Source of the DNA: Gibbula magus
Lineage: Eukaryota; Mollusca; Gastropoda; Trochida; Trochidae
Direction of reading: 5' to 3'
DNA length: 64,000 nucleotides
Assembly: GCA_936450465.1 (NCBI GenBank)
Contig: OW388302.1
Location: 62,905,826 to 62,969,825, forward strand
The position numbers and the translations under genes are program-made. The first letter of the stretch is position 1. The number at the start of each line of letters is the position of its first letter. The notes beneath the pieces were generated by a model, which was not told where the DNA came from, ran no database searches, and saw only the letters and a list, made by a program, of their open reading frames with translations. Shown one piece after another: positions 12,118 to 23,683 of the stretch.

Positions 12118-13360
12118 ATGACTTCGCCATACTCGGCGTTCTGTGGGGCGTGTGGCTATAGGAAGTCAGCGCGATTTGACCCCCACGCCCTTTGCCGCCT
12201 GTGCCGCAACCTTTGTCTGGACGCGGACAGGTGTGAGGAATGTGCTGACCTCTCGGTGGCGGAGCATCGCGAGTATCGCAACTCCGTTAAGAAGAGTGAG
12301 AGTCAGTCTAAGCTGAGGGCGTCCAGGCGGCCCTCTCCGTCCGCTACCGCCACCGCTACCGCTAGCGCCGGCACCGCCATGTCCGATCCCAGGTCGCCGG
12401 CTTCAGACCTGGTGATCTCGGAGGACACGGCGGAATTCGATTTGCCAGAGGCAGGGGCGGGATCGGGTCGAGAGGCGGCCGCCAAGGACACTTACGTCTC
12501 TTCACAGGGTAGTGGGGGTGAGAGATCTCCCATCAGGAGATCCTCCCCTGACGCCGAGTCCTTTCCAGACCGGCGACTTTCGCCTAGGAGGAAGAGGAAA
12601 CACAAGTCCAAGAAGAGGAGGTTGAGGCCTCTTTCTCCTCCTCCCTTTGATACAAGGAGATTGACTGAGGATATTCTGTCCTCAGTCAAGGACATGGTTT
12701 CCTCCATGCTGGACAGACGACTGCCGGCGCAGACTAGGGTTGAGGAAGGGGTTACTTCGCCCTCGACCTCCCCGCCGTCCACGCCCAAGAGGAGGAGGGT
12801 GGTGGTTGTTTCACCTGCCGGCACCTCCTCAGATCCAGACAAGTCGGCCCCGGAGGTGGCTTCCCAGGAGGGTGGGATGTCCACTTCAGGGAGATCCTCT
12901 CCCGGGTTGACCATTGTGGAGACGCCTCAAGTGGATGCCCCTGACCTCAAGGAACGCCTGGCGGCTATCGCCGACTGGTGTCAAGTGGACTTAGTTGAGG
13001 TTGAGGATGAACCCTCCTCGACCAAGCTGGCCAGAATGGAGACATTCTGCACCGAGGAAGAGGCGCCTACCCAACGCCTCGTGGCACTGCCGCCACACAG
13101 ACTCCTTCAGGCGGCGGGCAGGGATTACGACGCCAATGTCGCCGCGGCGGCGCCAGGCCGTCTCCTGCCCCCCCTGGTTCTGGGTGAGAAGCAGCGCGCT
13201 TCCCTCCCAGTAGCACAGTCTTCTTTCCCCCTCTGTCCCCCTGTCCTGGACGACGATATTCGCCGGGTGGCCGTCCCCTCCGTACCTCACCAGGTGTCGG
13301 ACGCTCACTTGAGCCATCTTGACAAAGAGGCTAGGAGCATCCTGGAGTCTGTGTTTGAGG
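12118..13360 (+). pseudogene. DIRS gag-like protein, 3' truncated by deletion
   Basis: I choose the ATG at 12118 because it follows the leader repeats and is directly followed by a Cys/His-rich head (CGACGYRKSARFDPH, CRLCRNLC, RCEECADLS) typical of DIRS gag-like proteins. The frame is open further upstream through the leader repeats. After the Cys-rich head come Ser/Pro-rich and basic regions (RRKRKHKSKKRRLR). The family role is binding and packaging of element RNA. The gag-like reading stops making sense after EARSILESV near 13355, where the sequence jumps to RNase H sequence in another frame. Confidence 0.82.
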
Positions 13361-13747
13361 TTCGGCAAACCTCACATAGACCTCTTTGCGACTCGGCTCA
13401 ACCACCAGTTGCCGACGTACGTGTCCCCCGTACCGGACCCGGCCGCGTGGGCTCTCGATGCGCTCGCGTTAGGATGGGAGGGGATGGTCGCCTACGCCTA
13501 TCCCCCTCACGCCATCCTGAGTCACGTGGTGGCGAAGGTACAGGAGACACGAGTACTTCAACTCCTACTCATAGCTCCGTTGTGGCCAGCCAGGGCCTGG
13601 TACGTTCCCCTGAGGAGGATGTGCCGCCAAGACCCTGTCCCCCTCCCTCTGAGATGGGACCTATTGACGAGCAAACCAAGCGGGCGGGTTCACGAGAACC
13701 CCCGGGCGCTCCACCTTCACGCCTGGTTTGTCTCCAAAGGGGGTTGA
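13360..13747 (+). pseudogene. RNase H end of the DIRS polymerase protein
   Basis: In the frame ending at 13747 the peptide begins at the deletion joint with FGKPHIDLFATRLNHQLP and continues YVSPVPDPAAWALDAL and LLLIAPLWPARAWY. These are the usual C-terminal RNase H landmarks of DIRS reverse transcriptase proteins. The reverse transcriptase domain that should precede it is absent, so about 2 kb or more has probably been lost between gag and this remnant. The 3' part overlaps the start of the recombinase frame, as in other DIRS elements. Confidence 0.85.
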
Positions 13748-14814
13748 CAGGGGCGGGGTTTTCCAAGTCCGTCGCCGAAGCGGTCGCATCTTCGCAGAGA
13801 TCCTCCACGAGGAATCTCTATGACGCCCAGTGATGTGCCTTCGCCGCCTTCTGCGCGAAGGAGGGGTATGCTATCCAGGCGGTAACGGTCCCGCAGGTAG
13901 CTGAGTACCTGGTGTACCTACGAGAGGTGAGGAAGCTCAAAGCTTCCTCAATTAACACCAACCTGGCGGCGGTCATGTCAGTCCTTAGGAAGCGTGAGCC
14001 CCAGGTTGACATCTCGGTCCTTAAAGAACTTATTAAGACCTACCGGAATGAGGACGGGCGGAGGAAGCTCAGGCCTCCGGAGTGGGACCTGACAGTGGTG
14101 CTCAACCATCTCAAGTCTGACCACTATGAGCCATTGACAGAGACGACTCTTCTCCGTCTCACCATCAAAACAGCCTTTTTGGTTGCGATGGGGTCCGCAG
14201 CCAGGATTTCAGAGCTTCACGCTCTCCAGGCGGACCTCTTGCGTTTTGAGGTGAGAGACGGTGGGTCGGCGTCACTGGGGTTAGCCCCTGAGTTCATCTG
14301 CAAGAACCAAGCCGCAGACGAAAGGGGTAGAACCTTTTCGTTACCGTCTCTTTCCGGTAGCATAGATCCGACGGACGAGGATCGGCTCCTTTGTCCGGTG
14401 AGAGCCCTGCGGATCTACACCGAAAAGACCAAGACACTACGTCAAGGGAGAAGGAAACTTTTTCTTCCGCACTCCCAGACTAGTGTTCGGGAGTTAGACA
14501 AGCGTCAACTCAGCGTCTATCTCCGCTCGGCAGTGTTGGACGCCTACAAGGCCGCGGGTCTCGACCCGCCAGCGAAGGCCAATCCACACGAGATCAGAGC
14601 CATCTCGGCTACGATGGCTCTTCACAGTAACATGGCAGTGGCGGACATCATGGCCGGCTGTTTCTGGAAGTCGGGCCTGGTGTTCGCCAATCACTATCTT
14701 AGAGACGTATCCAACGAGGACATGGAGGGGATTCATCGGTTGGGCGCACAGGTGTACGCCCAGCAACGAGTTCCGTCGGCCTCGTACCGAAGAGGCCTAC
14801 CCCCCCCTCGTTAA
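13690..14814 (+). pseudogene. DIRS tyrosine recombinase with one internal stop
   Basis: From about 13690 the frame reads GFSKSVAEAVASSQRSSTRN, LYDAQ, then TGA at 13831-13833, then CAFAAFCAKEGYAIQAVTVP and on without a break to the stop at 14812-14814. The region around the stop reads as continuous recombinase N-terminus, so the TGA most likely replaced a Trp codon. Downstream, the catalytic set is present: Arg in GSAARISELHAL, His and Arg in NPHEIRAISAT, and the nucleophile Tyr in FANHYLRDV. The enzyme integrates the circular DNA copy of the element. Everything after the stop is intact (about 300 residues from 13912), so damage is limited to one visible mutation. Confidence 0.9.
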
Positions 14815-14847
14815 TTCGGCTGCTCCTTGGGCCAGTCTAGAGTATGC

Positions 14848-14853
14848 AATAAA
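14848..14853 (+). promoter_or_regulatory. Polyadenylation signal AATAAA (DIRS)
   Basis: AATAAA 34 bases after the recombinase stop codon, before the internal complementary region. It is a plausible 3' end signal of the element transcript. Confidence 0.5.
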
Positions 14854-15084
14854 CATAGTCTCGATGATTTTAGTGATGCGTTTGTTGTCTTTTCTTTAGT
14901 TGGTGACCACGCGGGTGAGAGTCCCTCCGGTTACGAGTTGGGTCAAGCTTAACCCTCCGGTTGACAGATGAACCCCATCGGGGTTCAGGCTGGTTACGCT
15001 GTATTGGCTCACCAACTTGACTCTTGTTAAGACAGAGCTATCCCTCTTAGGGGCCTCTCGCTCCCCTCCACCTCTGTGGCAATC

Positions 15085-15178
15085 GGGCATATTGTTAACT
15101 ATCACGGAGAGTATATTAAATAATAGTATGTTTTTGTTTAAACATCATTATTTATACTCACCGTTGATAGTTAACAAT
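15085..15178 (+). repeat. DIRS internal complementary region
   Basis: 15085-15124 is the reverse complement of the left element terminus; 15125-15178 is the reverse complement of the right terminus. Read on the minus strand it is the right end joined to the left end, as in a circle junction. This is the template believed to allow DIRS elements to make a closed circle after reverse transcription. Confidence 0.93.
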
Positions 15179-15342
15179 CGTAAGTTCCCTCCCGGCCTCC
15201 CCTCGGTCGCGTTCGGCTTCGTGTCTGTCCATCAGAAGAAGCAATGGCCATATAAGGTAGGCCACCTGCCGGTGAGTGGTGAGTGCAGTTCACTTGAGCG
15301 ATAACTCTGTCTTTAAGCTGTGTAAAGATTGTCGGGATTAGA

Positions 15343-15656
15343 GTGAGTGAGTGAGTTGAGGTTTAACGCCGCTTTCAAGAGTATTTCACTTATATCGCGG
15401 CTGCTAGTATTACGGCAGGGAGAAAGCCCGCAACGCCATGTGGCTATGCACTGCGGTGAAACCTGCGAGCAGCGGCTGGAACTAGCGAACCATGGGTGGT
15501 ACTACTCTGAAATTCAGTGTAGCATTGCACCCAAACCTTACTGCGTGTAGAACAGTTCTCTACTGCAGACAAAGTTGCCGTGCCCCTGGCGGGATTCGAA
15601 CCCCGGACCTCTTGATCCGAAGACGAACGCGCTAACCACTGCGCTATCCCGCCCCC
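15343..15656 (-). mobile_element. tRNA-derived SINE (copy 1)
   Basis: Flanked by an 11-base target duplication, tcgggattaga, at 15332-15342 and 15657-15667. On the minus strand the head has a tRNA-like A box (tagcgcagtgg) and an intact B box (ggttcgaatcc). The 3' end is tttaacgccgcttt... read outward into a (ctcac)n tail. It is inserted in the right terminal repeat of the DIRS element and is therefore younger than it. Confidence 0.95.
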
Positions 15657-15742
15657 TCGGGATTAGACAGATTAGGATAATTGGGCATATTGTTAACTAT
15701 CAACGGTGAGTATAAATAATGATGTTTAAACAAAAACATACT

Positions 15743-18264
15743 ATAATATATGTATAATACATGCATGCACGTGCATGTTGTCCGAGTCACCTCAAACAGC
15801 AAGAGCACACCTGTCGACCACACCATTCTGTCCTTTACCCCTGGGTGTCGTTATGGAACATATATTTTGAAAGGCTATTGATTGTGAACTCCCACCATTG
15901 ACGAGTCCGTCGATTGTTATTCTCTGTACCGAAAAGGCCACATACCTATAATACAGATACTGGTAAGTAATAATTTTTCATGTATCTGATAGGCAGAAAA
16001 TCGATAGAAAATCTGAAGGGGGTAACCTTTGTGGGAATATAATAACGAAAAGGCCACATACCTTTGGTACATTTAGTCGTAAGTCGCGAAGTTTCAATGT
16101 TTGATAGTGGTTTAACACTGGGTTCTATTTTAGGGAAAAAATCACTCTCTTCCCACAGAGGTTAATCGCTTCAGATAGATAGAAAATCGATAGAAAACTG
16201 AAGAGAGTAACCTTTGTGGGAAGAGAAGGGGGAAAATGTGACGACTTGTTAAAAGGCTTCTAATGAAGAATTCAATAGTTGTCACGAATCAATTATGTAT
16301 TGCGTAATGTTATGCCTTGTAGAAATTATCTCTTGATTCGTCGCTTGTGCGATGTAATAGAGAAAATGCTTTGGCAACCTGGAATGGGTACTCAGCGTGA
16401 TGTTATAAGCTATCTATATTGCTTGTTGTGTGGGGTTATATCATGTATATCTCCCACCGGCAGCACGTATATCAGGAGTAGAATACACTTTGATTGGGAC
16501 CGACAGGAGGGAACAACGCAGCGCAGTGGGTAGCGCGTTCTGCTTTTTAGTTTTGGGTTCGAAGCTGGCAGGGACTCGGTAAGTTAATCCTTTAGTAGAG
16601 CAATGTTGTACATCTACTTAATCGCTGTTGATGGATACAGAAATCGAACTGTCCACGAGGCGCTATAATGGCCTCCCGTGCAGCCTGTTTGTAATGGTAT
16701 ATGGTAACTCTAATTCAACAAGGGGTTTGCTAGATGTACCATTCAGGGTAATGCTGTGGATCGACTTCTTGATGTATCGTGTCGCCATCGCTTTTGTATT
16801 CTACCGTGTCCACAACCCGGCAGTTGTCGAACAGATTACTGTGATAGTAATTAGGCGAAATGAGACCCGTTGATCAAATGTCAGTTATTTAACCCGAAAA
16901 TCGAAATCGCTAGAATATTATAACCTCGAAATTATATTGATTTTGTTTTACCTTATATGAATTACATCCACATTTGTTTAAATTTGTCACTTCAATACAT
17001 TTGCGTTGGTCATGTGTGTTATGGAAAGACATTTAAACGAAATCTTAAATCTTGATTCAATGGCTCCACTCGCCGCTAATGGCTGCAATACTGCCGAAGC
17101 GGCGTTAAACAATAACTCACTCACTCACTCAATGGCTCCGCAGTAAATATAAAAGTTAGACGAATAACAGATTCAGAAACCAAGACGATAACCCAGCTGT
17201 AAGTGGAAGTAACATGAAGACAAGGTCAACTGGTGTGGGACGGAAATATATATGCATCGTTACATAGATCGCATGACCCTTGTCTCAACCAGTCACTGTA
17301 CGGGAATATGTGTAAACTGCAAAGTGGATAGATTACGACGGATCTTTCCGGTCATAGATTTATGATCTTAGCCCTGAAGTTTACGATGGTTTCGAAAATA
17401 GCCTAACACAAATAAAGGTCTAGCAATTAGGTTACAGAAAATCTATATCCGGCAGGCCAATAACATAGGTAACTAAGATTTCATGTTGAAATTTATAAAA
17501 TTCAAAACAGAACCCCCTCAAGGCGTCCCGATTACTGAAAACAGTTTGACTTTACATCTATTGTTTAATTGCTAATTTGGTTAATTAAAAAATGTACCAT
17601 TTGTCAATGATAGCTGAAAGCGATGCACATGATTTCACAATGATAAGTTCACATTGTATATTTAAACTACAGTTAGGTAAGCTGTTGGATAGCGGGTCGT
17701 CTCGCTGTTTCTGAGAAGTGTTTATGACTACTTATTTTATGGTGTCTTATATGAGCTTGACCTGAAATTATTTGTCAGATTTATTTCTCTTTATTTACTT
17801 TTCTTCTTTCTCGTATATCATCATTATTGATATGTCGTCTGTGTAACATACTTTAGATAATTGGCCTATAATATACACATGCCGGTCTATCCAAATAGTT
17901 TGTGAACATACTTTAAAAAGTTAGTTAGTTAGTTAACAATAATTCTATCAAGATTGTAATAATTGTTTTCCAAAATTACGAGAAACTGCCGTTCGCTTTG
18001 TCAGTCAATGCGACTTTACTGATTGTGTGGTAAATACTTCATTATATTTATAATTATCTATACCATGCGTTTTTGTAGTCAATTATCAACAGATGTCTGT
18101 TTAGTATCTACTCGTCCGATGCATGTCCGGTTCCTTGTTTCATAGGCAGTTCTATAATGAGAAGGGGTCGATCACCTTGCATGGAGGTGACCGCACGTCC
18201 ACTTAAATATCATGCAAATCCCGATGATCTACATAGTCAATTTGTCTGTTTTAATAGCCTCGTG
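15743..18264. other. Sequence with SINE relics, no supported gene
   Basis: About 16508-16575 resembles a decayed SINE head (agcgcagtgggtagcgcg and gggttcga). 17060-17131 is a fragment of the SINE 3' end (gcggcgttaaac followed by ctcactcactcactc). 15985-16220 holds a short repeated pair around gatagaaaatcgatagaaaa and ttgtgggaa. No gene model is supported. Confidence 0.55.
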
Positions 18265-18581
18265 GGGACGGGATAGCGCTGTGGTTAGCGGTTCCGCTTC
18301 GGATCAATAGGTCCGGGGTTCGAATCCCGCCAGGAGCACGGCAACTTTGTCTGCAGTAGAGAACTGTTCACACCTTACACGCAGTAAGGTTTGGGTGCAA
18401 TTCTACACTGAATTTCAGCGTAATACCACCCACGTGGTTCCAGCCGATGCCCGCAGGTTTCACCGCAATGCATAGCCACATGGCGTTGCGGGCTTTCTCC
18501 CTGCCATAATACTAGCAGCCGCGATATAAGTGAAATACTCTTGAAAGCGGCGTTAAACCCCAACTCACCTCACCTCACCTC
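18265..18581 (+). mobile_element. tRNA-derived SINE (copy 2)
   Basis: Plus-strand copy of the same family: A box tagcgctgtgg, B box ggttcgaatcc, body, and a (ctcac)n tail. It is flanked by a 10-base duplication with one mismatch: tagcctcgtg at 18255-18264 and tagccttgtg at 18582-18591. The mismatch suggests an older insertion than copy 1. Confidence 0.93.
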
Positions 18582-18591
18582 TAGCCTTGTG

Positions 18592-20438
18592 TTGGTTGTG
18601 GCTTCGTACTGGCGATAATTGCCTGACTCCGAGGGTGTAGATTCGAATCCCGAAAGTGAAAGAATTTGTACTTTTGAAGGTAGTGTTGTTCGAAATGTAA
18701 CAATGTTAGATTTGTTCACTATCAGAATGACATGAATTATTTCTAATAATTAAGAGGACTATGTGGGAAATCGCTTCGGATTCGGGTAATATCATGTGGC
18801 TATATACCCTACCAATCCCAGTCCGAGTTGAAATACTTTGACATATTAGTATAAATAAATGGTTTTCCATTTCTCAAACCCCCGATAGAAGACAATATTG
18901 GAATATATTGACTATGTAGCTAATACAAATGTTAAACACGTTAACAGTTGAAACTAATTTTTCATTTTGATGAATTTTGATGAATGATCATAGCCTTATT
19001 ATAATAAGAAACCAAAAACAATACTTTCGATGCTAGTTGAAGAACTCCTGTGTCGGGTAGGGCGTGTTCAGGATCGCGAGTACTCGCTTGGCATGTACGC
19101 TCGTACCCACGTACCCACGTACCCGCATACCCATTACCATTTTGGAAAAAATAGGTGCCTTGCACATACCAACAGACCAAATTTCAATTAAGGGGGAAAT
19201 AAAAGAAAGAAAATTGAGGTAATCCAAATTTGTGACACGCGACCCCATCTTGGATCGTGTATACTCGCTTGTCGAGACTGCTCCAAGGTGTTCACGCGTG
19301 TATTTGCGAGTACGCGCGAACTCGTTGTCGTTCAGAAGCGGGTACTCGCGAATACTCGCCAGTACTCGCAGTACTCGCGGTTCTATTGTGTGTACACAGT
19401 AGGTATCAATGTTCATACTGTGATACTGAAGACGTATAGGCTGATCAGCTATTGTCAGAAATTGATTTGTATCAACACACCAGAGGGAGAAGTTTCTCAT
19501 TTATTAACATTTTAAGCAAAATTTGTTTTGGTAAATTATTATAACCAACCAACCAAAAGCCGATTTCCGGCATACTATATCAAGGATAATAACACACTTT
19601 TATCAAGGATGAGCCCGGCCCCTTTCCTATAAAATATGTACAACTGTAACGAAGACAATTGTAAATTATATTCCTTACAATACAACGATATTGCCGGACC
19701 TCGACACTTCCCCTATTTTTTAAATCTAAAAAATTGTTTTATCTACAACTGTAATGGACTGAAATTATGGCGAAAAGTTCATGGAAATCAGTTTCATCAC
19801 ACATGGTAATTGGAGCAAATTTAGAGGCCATATCGGAGATGTGAACTTGCCCCCAGTGCAGTATGAGCCTCTTATCGTGTTGACAAAAGTGTTTAAAGAA
19901 CAAGCCGCACATCACAGAACAAATAAGATTAGGCTCATTGAGCGAGGTTTTCTGTTTGGTCTAAGAATATGAGAGTGTGATGCATATTTACAGTAAATAT
20001 CAGAACACTGACAAGTGCAAATATACGAACCTTTCACAGGACTCAGTCTCTGTCATAAAACCCAAATGTCTCCTCGATATGGTCTACGTACACACCTATG
20101 CTCTTTATAAATCTAGGGGCACAACTGTATCTCTTAATAAAGTCTAAGTGCACGAATGTATCTCTTAATGAGGTCTAAATAGACGATTCTGTGACCCAGA
20201 TGTGAGTAGACAACTCTTTATTTTCGACGATTATCTAATAACGTGTGAAAGGGGCAGGTAAATTTAGTCTGTTTATTAAAAGTATTTTCACAGACGTATT
20301 TGATATTATTTGTGTTTATCCACGCATCGTCTGAAGTATAAAGTGTAACTGTAACTTCAAGGGTCTGTAGCACGTACCTCACAACATTGAAAAGAGATCT
20401 TATTATTACCAATTGCAAAACAATCCTCATCAATCTTT
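18592..20438. other. No supported gene; degenerate tactcgc repeats
   Basis: 19070-19390 contains many degenerate copies of gtacccac and gcgagtactcgc phrases. A B-box-like gattcgaatcccg at about 18640 is probably another SINE or tRNA relic. Nothing else is supported. Confidence 0.45.
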
Positions 20439-20986
20439 TTAAAGGCGCCGTATCACGTTTTTCTTACTGCAATACAGTGATCTCAGGAAAAGGTAAATAC
20501 GTACGTGTCACCAATGTCTAAATAATACTCCTGAATCAATAAAAAGAGCAGTAAAAGTAATGTATATTGTTCGGTTAAGCCATGTGGGTCCATTTCCCTA
20601 TGTCCATTTTAATGGGTTCACAATAAAATGGCCGCTCAAAGGTGGTTCAAGTGATCTGACTGATGTAGTGATAGCTACACAATCAAAGTAGAGTTTTGAA
20701 TATGACACCATGACAGAATGATCAACCATCTTGCTGTCTGAACTCTCAAATTCACGCGAGATCTACAAATTTATCTCTCACACTAAAGAGTTCCAAACCA
20801 CTGTCGCTTTATACATCGCACCATTTTCTTTCAATACCGATAACCGTTTTCTATAGATACGGCTTAACGGGTCGTGTAATGAGATGTTTTACCCTCTAAC
20901 ATAACAGTATATTGTATAAACTTTAATAATAAATAGCATATGTGAGAAAACAAAATAAGCCAAAAAACGTGCTACAGCGCCTTTAA
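20439..20986. mobile_element. TTAA-ended MITE, diverged copy
   Basis: Ends ttaaaggcgccgtatcacg and cgtgctacagcgcctttaa are imperfect versions of the terminal repeat of the family at 34860-35226. The internal landmarks caataaaatggccgct and tgttttaccctctaa are also present. Sequence directly downstream (about 20990-21240) looks like a second, more decayed relative. Confidence 0.7.
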
Positions 20987-21599
20987 AACGAATGGTTATA
21001 GATCGATTAAGCAACGTGGATCCATTTCTCATCCTCGAATTATTAAAAGGTGTTCACACTAACATGGCCGCTAGCAATTTTCTTTTTATACGTGACACCG
21101 GTTTCTCGGATAATCGGGTCGTGAAATTGGCTGTTTTACCCGTTTAAGTAGAGATATAATGCTTGCAATTTTATTATAATTGGCAAATTTGAACATATTC
21201 TTTTTTACTACTGTACATGTACCTTTAAGATCAACCAGATTTTTATAAATAGTTGAATCATGATAAAATATTCACTGCACTATCACAAGTTTTCCGTATA
21301 TACTGCAGCATGAACTAAAATCAATAGGGCGGGCTTGTCTTCCTGTGTAATTAGGTAATTTCCATCATCGATTTACTTGGGTAGAAGGTTTGTAAGATAA
21401 TTAAGATATATTGACAACAGTCACGTGACCTTAAAAATACAATATTGATATTTATGTTTTTAAACATAATTGTTATTGTTGATTTAACATTAATGTTAGT
21501 ATGTCCTATCACTCGAGATAATGATCTATTGGAATGTGTTGTAGTCAACTTATTGACATCTCGATGAATGACAAATTATGTCATTTTTGTGACACACTT

Positions 21600-22090
21600 T
21601 AATATATACGTGATATTGATTTATTGTACCCCGTGACCCGTGCGTCCGTCGGAAATCGTTTCCCGGGCACAACTCGGACACTATAAGACTTAGAAACATC
21701 AATTGTGGTATGGAAGTAACATATATATGGATTAGACCAACTTTAGGGGTTTAGGGACTTAGGTTCAAGTAATTTTTTAAATATTGACCAAAGACTGTCA
21801 GATGTTCGGAATATGTTTCGTTTCCGGAGCATAACTCGAAAACTATATATATATTACTATGGATGTTACCTTTGTTATACTGTTTTGTCTTTTATGGCTT
21901 TCCACTCCTAGATTCAAATCCTTTTTAAATTATGACCAAGACGGACACAATGTCGAATTTTGTTTTATTAACGGAGCATAACTCGAACACTGTCTGACTT
22001 GGAAACTTCAAAATAGGTATGGCAGAATCCTTGATGGTGCTGATGAGCCATTTATGGTTTGTTTCGTTTCAGGAGCATAAATTTGTATTT
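21600..22090. repeat. Decayed tandem repeat with gcataactcgaacact core
   Basis: Four degenerate copies, about 110-190 bases apart, of ggagcataactcgaacact followed by gacttggaaac. They resemble the cgctcataactcaaatact phrases at 42.1-42.5 kb. Confidence 0.55.
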
Positions 22091-22166
22091 AACAACGTGG
22101 TGTAAACGAACCTTCAGGATGTTAATTCAAACGTATTGTTATTCATTGTCAAGATTGACTACATAT

Positions 22167-22239
<73 letters not shown>

Positions 22240-23550
22240 GGCGGTCACACAACAGGCGGGGGTATGTGAGCTGCTCAGTGTTGTCTTGGTAATGTTGTAG
22301 GAAATGTCATGCCTGTTTATAACACCGATTTAACAGCAATCAACCAACGTCGTGGCGCAAGTCATTCACGCATCTTTGTGGTTAGAATTGGTGGTCAAGC
22401 AAACACATTATATACAAAAGGACCACACTTGAAAACGTCCTCTCTGTAATAATAATAATAATGCATTTATTTGTATAACGCATAAAGTTCACGATATATT
22501 AATATGCTCTGTGCGATCGAAGAGAGGACGATAGAGTACAGGTTGCATACACGTATTTTTTAACAGGCCGGTTTTAATATGGGATTTGAAATAAGCGAGA
22601 ATGCCAGAAGATGTGGTATGGCACAGGGGCTTGTATTGTCGAAACTAGCAATTAAAACGAATATGAAGTCGACGATCCAGCCCCATATACTATAAAAAAG
22701 TAAAGGGATGTAACGGGGTCAACACCCCATGTCCGTTTGAAATTATATTTCAGAATGTTGTCATCATATTATCATTCAATGTTATATATCACGGCAAAGC
22801 CAATACATTTGTCTTTAAAACAAGCCATCAAACGTAAAAATCGAACGGATAATAACAAGGATATGATTTTTCAAAGCCAAAAATATTAGCACATTGCTCA
22901 TGTAAGCCATTTGCCTGGCCCACCAAAATGATAAAATATTCGCTTGAAAAAATTATTATAAAATACTTTATAATATCCTGTCAGCTAATAGTGACCCAGT
23001 TACAAAGCCCAGTATTTGTTGCATCAGATCGCGCAAAAAACCCGAGGATGCGACACCTGTTACACCCGGTCATAAAAGCGAAAATTGAAATTCAAGTTGT
23101 CGATTTGTTTCCATACAGATGAAGCAAGTGTAAGTCTTCAAATTCGCCAAGAACAATAGACGGGTTCAGCTTGTCGTGCTTGAAAATAAATAAGTTTTCA
23201 TTTGTTCTGATTCGAATTCGTTGAGAACATTCAATTATAACTTCGCAAAATAGTCATATCTGGTTGGCTACTGAAGAAATTAAGGTTTAAGTTGGGTATA
23301 CAATTCTTTGTTTACTTCGTCCCACACAAGCGATATATCCTGTAGAACAAGTTTTGGGCGATAAATGGCGATATCAAGTCGCGATAAGTAACATGCAAAT
23401 TGTACATGATATGAAATCACACTTTTTTAGCCTGACAGAAACGTTTATTTAATTCGATATTATAACATTAGCCTTAGTCCCTCGCCATATAAATGCATCA
23501 TGTTCATTCCTATGATACGTTATGTGTTCCAGGAAGGACCGGGTTGAAGG
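22091..23550. other. Upstream region of the sulfotransferase gene
   Basis: Contains a (TA)n tract at 22170-22236 and, at about 23315-23370, a short copy of a dispersed repeat end (acacaagcgatat...gttttgggcgataaat) shared with 55.9 kb. A possible splice acceptor ends at 23532 (ttatgtgttccag), so a 5' untranslated exon may lie upstream. No promoter element is claimed. Confidence 0.4.
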
Positions 23551-23683
23551 ATGAGTACCGGAAGTCGTGTTGTGCGCATATCCGCTTGGGTGATGCGCAA
23601 CGTTCGTCGCAGGTCCAACATAGCGAAAATAATCTGTTTTCTCTGCATCACCAGTGTCATCCTTGTGCTGACAATCAAACTAG
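23551..23683 (+). CDS. Sulfotransferase exon 1 (signal anchor)
   Basis: The ATG at 23551 begins 44 codons ending TIKL plus one base. The donor is TAG|gtatgt at 23684. The single leftover G joins the AA that opens exon 2 to make a Glu codon. The peptide is basic then hydrophobic, as expected for a Golgi type II anchor, which is why I prefer this start to the ATG at 25222 inside exon 3. Confidence 0.82.

Larger units (their letters stand above)
11195..15742 (+). mobile_element. DIRS-type tyrosine-recombinase retrotransposon, internally deleted
   Basis: Inverted terminal repeats lie at 11195-11353 and 15239-15742, the right one interrupted by a SINE. Between them are a gag-like frame, an RNase H remnant and a DIRS tyrosine recombinase. 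The segment 15085-15178 is the internal complementary region: its first part is the reverse complement of the left terminus (attatttaatatactctcc...) and its second part the reverse complement of the right terminus (...gtttaaacaaaaacatact). This layout is diagnostic of DIRS elements and fixes both ends. The reverse transcriptase is missing, so this copy is non-autonomous. No target duplication is expected or seen. GC content inside is far higher than in the surroundings. Confidence 0.95.

Noticed and set aside
15580..15656. Functional tRNA gene
   Set aside because: It is the tRNA-like head of a SINE: the same body and tail follow at three loci, with target duplications at two.
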